This document shows positions 60,830 to 64,000 of a DNA stretch of 64,000 nucleotides, in pieces. The notes under the pieces are model-generated. The model was given only the letters and a program-made list of their open reading frames with translations, was not told where the DNA came from and did not search any database. The position numbers and the translations under genes were made by a program. The first letter of the stretch is position 1; each line of letters opens with the position of its first letter. This DNA comes from Poa pratensis (taxonomy: Eukaryota > Streptophyta > Magnoliopsida > Poales > Poaceae): positions 138,346,687-138,410,686 of the forward strand of contig CAMZMU010000041.1 of the NCBI GenBank assembly GCA_947311845.1, given 5' to 3'.

Positions 60830-62228
60830 TGATACGTCCAAAACGTATCCACTTTTCCGAACACTTTTGTTGTTGTTTTACCTCTAATTTGTGTGATTTG
60901 AATGCAACTAACACGGACTAACGTTGTTTTCAGCAGAATTGCCCTGGTGTCTTGTTTTTGTGCAGAAAGTCAAAGTTTCGGGAAAATTCCCGAAAAATTC
61001 CAGAAGTCCTATTTTTCCAGAAGACCCACGGAGCCAGAAGATGAAGCGGAGACGGAGCACGAGGGCTCCACACCACCCCTCGGCGCGGCAGAGGTGGGCC
61101 TGCGCCGAGGCATGGGGAGGCCGCCTCGTGTGGCCCCTGGCGACGCCCTTTGGACTACATATTGCCCCTGACCTAAAAACGCGAGGGGGATCGACGCTTT
61201 TTGGAGAAACACTCCAGAGCTCCGCCGCCACCGAAAACCCTAGTTCGGGGATCAGAAACTCCGTTCTGGCACCCTGTCGGGACGGAGAATTGGAGGAGAT
61301 CATCGCCATCATCATCACCGCCGCCTCTCCATCGACCAACCATGTTTCCCCCATCCATGTGTGAGTAATTCCCCGCTGTAGGCTGAAGGGGATGGTAGGG
61401 ATTGGATGAGATCGTTCATGTAATAGATGTAATATTGTTAGGGCATGGTGCCTAGTATCCATTATTAGTACTTTATGTCATTGTTGCAACTTGTTATACT
61501 TAATGCTTGACACTTAGGGCCCGAGTGCCATGATTTCAGATCTGAACATGTTATTGTATCATGAGAATAATTATTGTTTTGGATCATATCTACAAGTTGT
61601 ATACACACGTCATTGTCCGGAACCCGAGGCCCCAAAGTGACAGAAATTGGGATAACCGGAGGGGATGGCTGCGACTTGAGGATCACATGTGTTCACGGAG
61701 TGTTAATGCTTTGCTCCGGTGCTTTATTAAAAGGAGCACCTTAATTACCAGTAGTTTCCCTTGAGGCCCCGCTGCAAACGGGCTGGTAGGACAATAGATG
61801 TTGTGCAAGTTTCTCATTGCGAGCACGTACGACTAAATACGGAACACATGCCTATGATTAATTATTACTTGGATGCTTTATTATTATCTACCTGCAATTG
61901 CCCTATGTATGACTATTTCATGAACTATCCCATCCATGCAACGCCCGTTCATCCATCCCTATGCCTACAGTATTTTAATCCTGCTGTCTACTTCAATTAC
62001 TACTGCTGTCTTTATTTCACTGCTGCTATTATTTCACTACTGCTACTATCATAAAACTGTTGCTACTGATAAACTGTGTCGAGCAAGTCTATTTCCAGGT
62101 GCAGCTGAACTGACAATTCATCTGTCAAGGCTTATAAATATTCTTTGGCTCCCCTTGTGTCGAATCAATAAATTTGGGTTTTACTTCCCTCGAAGACTGT
62201 TGCGATCCCCTATACTTGTGGGTCATCA
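60830..62228 (+). mobile_element. 5' LTR of a Ty3/Gypsy retrotransposon
   Basis: 1399 bp, starting TGATACGTCCAAAACGTATC and ending GGGTCATCA, so it has TG...CA with a 4-bp inverted TGAT/ATCA. It is followed by a primer-binding site and a gag-like region. The start resembles the Triticeae Sabrina-like LTRs, from memory; the family is not certain. The 3' LTR lies outside the window. Confidence 0.85.
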
Positions 62229-62239
62229 AGACTATTTTC

Positions 62240-62257
62240 TGGCGCCGTTGCCGGGGA
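62240..62257 (+). other. Primer-binding site of the Gypsy element
   Basis: TGGCGCCGTTGCCGGGGA, 11 bp after the LTR end. It should pair with the 3' end of a host tRNA, probably tRNA-Asp. Confidence 0.8.
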
Positions 62258-62316
62258 GCATAGCTTTATTTATAAGCTCACCTGAAAGTGATATTGTTCG
62301 CTGCAATTTATTCATC

Positions 62317-64000
62317 ATGGGTAAACCTCGTGATGAGAAGGTCCCTATATTGCCATCCACTACAAGGAGAGGTACAACTCTGAGCACCTCTTTTGCTCTT
62401 GATTCACCGTCTGTTATGAGTAAACTTGTTACACCACCACATATACATGCTTCACGTACTGCTACTTCTGCTGAATCTGAAAATATTTCTGATGAATTTG
62501 ATGATGCTTCTACTGTGCTTGATGAAAGTGGTTCACTAGGTCCTTTTCTAGATGCTACAATTGCTAAATCTAGACAAATTGAAAATGCTGAAACACCTGA
62601 TGAAACTCCTATTACACCTGCTTATACACCTGGGTCGAGAGAACATCCTAGTGATGATCTCGAGGAAACTTATGTTGAACTTGATGATGAATTTATTGAA
62701 GAATACATAAATTGTGATTCTTCTAAAGATGTTAATGCTATTAAAAATCTTCTTCAAAGACGTGCTGTTAATTATAAACTTTCTCCTGATGCTAAGTTTG
62801 CTACATCTCCCATAAATATACAAGATAAAGATTATGATTTCTCTGTGGACTTGTCGCTTATATCTATTGCTGAGAAAGAACCTTTTCGAGGTACTGAAAA
62901 TGAAAGTGCTGTAGATCATATGAATACTCTTTCTACTCTAAGTAGTTTGTTTTCTGATGATATTAAGAAACGCAGTTACTTCGTTACTAAAATTTTCCTT
63001 TCTCATTGAAAGATGAAGCTAAAACTTGGTTTAATAATTTATCTCCTGGATCTATTGAGAGTCCTATGGGTTTGGTTAATGTCTTCTTTCAGAAATATTT
63101 TCCTGCTAGTGCTCAACATGCTGCTTTACAGAAAATCTTTAACTTTAAACAATTAAAAAGAGAAAATGCCTGAATCTTGGGCAAGGTTTTGTTCTTTAAT
63201 TAGAGCTCGGCCTGGACATCAACTAGCTAAAAATGAACTTCTTGATATATTCTATAATGGACTAACTGTTGAATCTAGGACATACCTGGATAGTTGTGCT
63301 GGCTGTGTTTTCAGGAAAAGAACTCCAGATGAAGCCGAGGAATTAATGGCTAAATAAGTCAAAATCATGATGATTGGACCATGCCTGAACCAACTCCGGT
63401 ACCCACACCAAGGAAAAGAGGAATTCTTGAACTAAATGATGAAGAAATGAGAGAAGCCAAGAAATCTCTTAAGGAGAAAGGTATTAAATCTGAAGATGTG
63501 AAAAATCTTCCACCTATAGAAGAATTGTGTAAGCCAATTCCTCACCCATCCACGGTCGAGGTACACTCTCTCCAACACTTTGATGATAGGGATATCCCTT
63601 ATTCTAAACCTCCTGATCAATGCTTAGATGAATTTGATAATTTTATCGTTAAGCAAGATAATTTCAATATGAGAATACAAAATAGCTGTTAGAAAATTCT
63701 CATGTTATCAGTAATTTGCATGATGTTTTGGAAAGAACTGCTAATGATGTTAAAATACTTATTAAACATTTTCATATGGTTCAAACTCAAATAGAACAAT
63801 TGACTAAGTGCAAAAGGATTTGCTAGTTAATGCTTCTAGAAATAATGATAAACATGCTTTTGGTATAGCAACTAGAGGTGGTGCTTCCACTCAGGATCCT
63901 TTGTATCCTGAAGGACATCCTAAAAGAATTGAGCAAGATTCTCAACTAGCTAACGAAACTAGTACTCCTTCTAAGAAAAAGAAGAAGAAGAAACATAAAC
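62317..64000 (+). pseudogene. Gag region of the Gypsy element, frameshifted, runs off the window
   Basis: It starts at ATG 62317 (MGKPRDEKVP), with an acidic N-terminal part to about 62900. A retrotransposon-gag domain then reads through three frames (KKRSYFVTKIF, then DEAKTWFNNLSPGSIES and VNVFFQKYFPAS, then PESWARFCSLIRARPGHQL). Frame breaks lie near 62996 (TTTTCCTTTC), 63168 (GAAAATGCC) and 63354 (GCTAAATAAG), plus a stop near 63690. After 63381 a Lys-rich region leads to a poly-Lys run at the window end. No protease or RT is reached. It is decayed and could supply capsid protein only if the breaks are sequence errors. Confidence 0.8.

Noticed and set aside
61936..62316. Frame reading from the LTR into gag (357 codons in total)
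   Set aside because: The first part crosses the LTR and the primer-binding site. The gag start is better placed at ATG 62317.

Overview
The window looks like nuclear DNA of a grass of the wheat/barley tribe (Triticeae). The clues are three plant genes far apart in a dense nest of transposons: Stowaway MITEs with CTCCCTCCG ends, PIF-Harbinger elements ending GAGCATCTCC, Helitrons starting TCTATACTACT, large LINEs, and a Gypsy LTR element with a TGGCGCC primer-binding site. I cannot fix the species from sequence alone.

Three host genes are supported, all on the + strand. (1) 27.86-29.83 kb: an RMA-type membrane RING E3 ubiquitin ligase (230 aa), with a non-coding first exon and a MITE in its intron. 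(2) 41.08-42.22 kb: an intronless GT8 galacturonosyltransferase-like (GATL) gene of 356 aa with a clear TATA box. (3) 51.8-57.1 kb: the thiamin-biosynthesis gene THIC, with four coding exons, a 5'UTR intron, and a 3'UTR that carries a TPP riboswitch, an embedded poly(A) signal and a regulated splice site. THIC is the most interesting locus. Its first coding intron appears to be GC-AG, its second coding exon has a 1-bp deletion that would truncate the protein, and its aptamer has a T-to-G change in a conserved motif.

Layout: 0-0.9 kb, end of a Harbinger element; 1.4-4.9 and 6.6-8.7 kb, two minus-strand Helitrons; 10.2-16.9 kb, a full-looking LINE with both ORFs open and a perfect 16-bp target duplication; 17.2-18.6 kb, a TIR element carrying a rearranged PI4K-gamma gene fragment; 20.8-27.8 kb, a tandem duplication of the sequence upstream of the RMA gene, split by a Mutator-like element (9-bp TSD), Harbinger elements, Stowaways and a LINE tail. 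Five diverged copies of one promoter-like block (marked by GGGAGGYTTC at 5.75, 9.29, 18.93, 24.87 and 27.37 kb) run through the first 28 kb in one orientation. 33.3-38 kb holds long inverted and direct repeats split by a Helitron-like insertion. 42.5-45.4 kb is a young 5'-truncated LINE with an RNase H domain, sitting in one half of a tandem duplication (45.4-48.1 kb). 49.8-51.0 kb is a retroelement remnant with a hAT MITE inside it. 60.8-64 kb is the 5' LTR and decayed gag of a Gypsy element that runs off the window.

The three genes have no evident joint function. RMA acts in ER-membrane ubiquitination, GATL in cell-wall glycosylation, and THIC in plastid synthesis of the pyrimidine half of thiamin. 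No CRISPR array, rRNA or tRNA gene was recognised.
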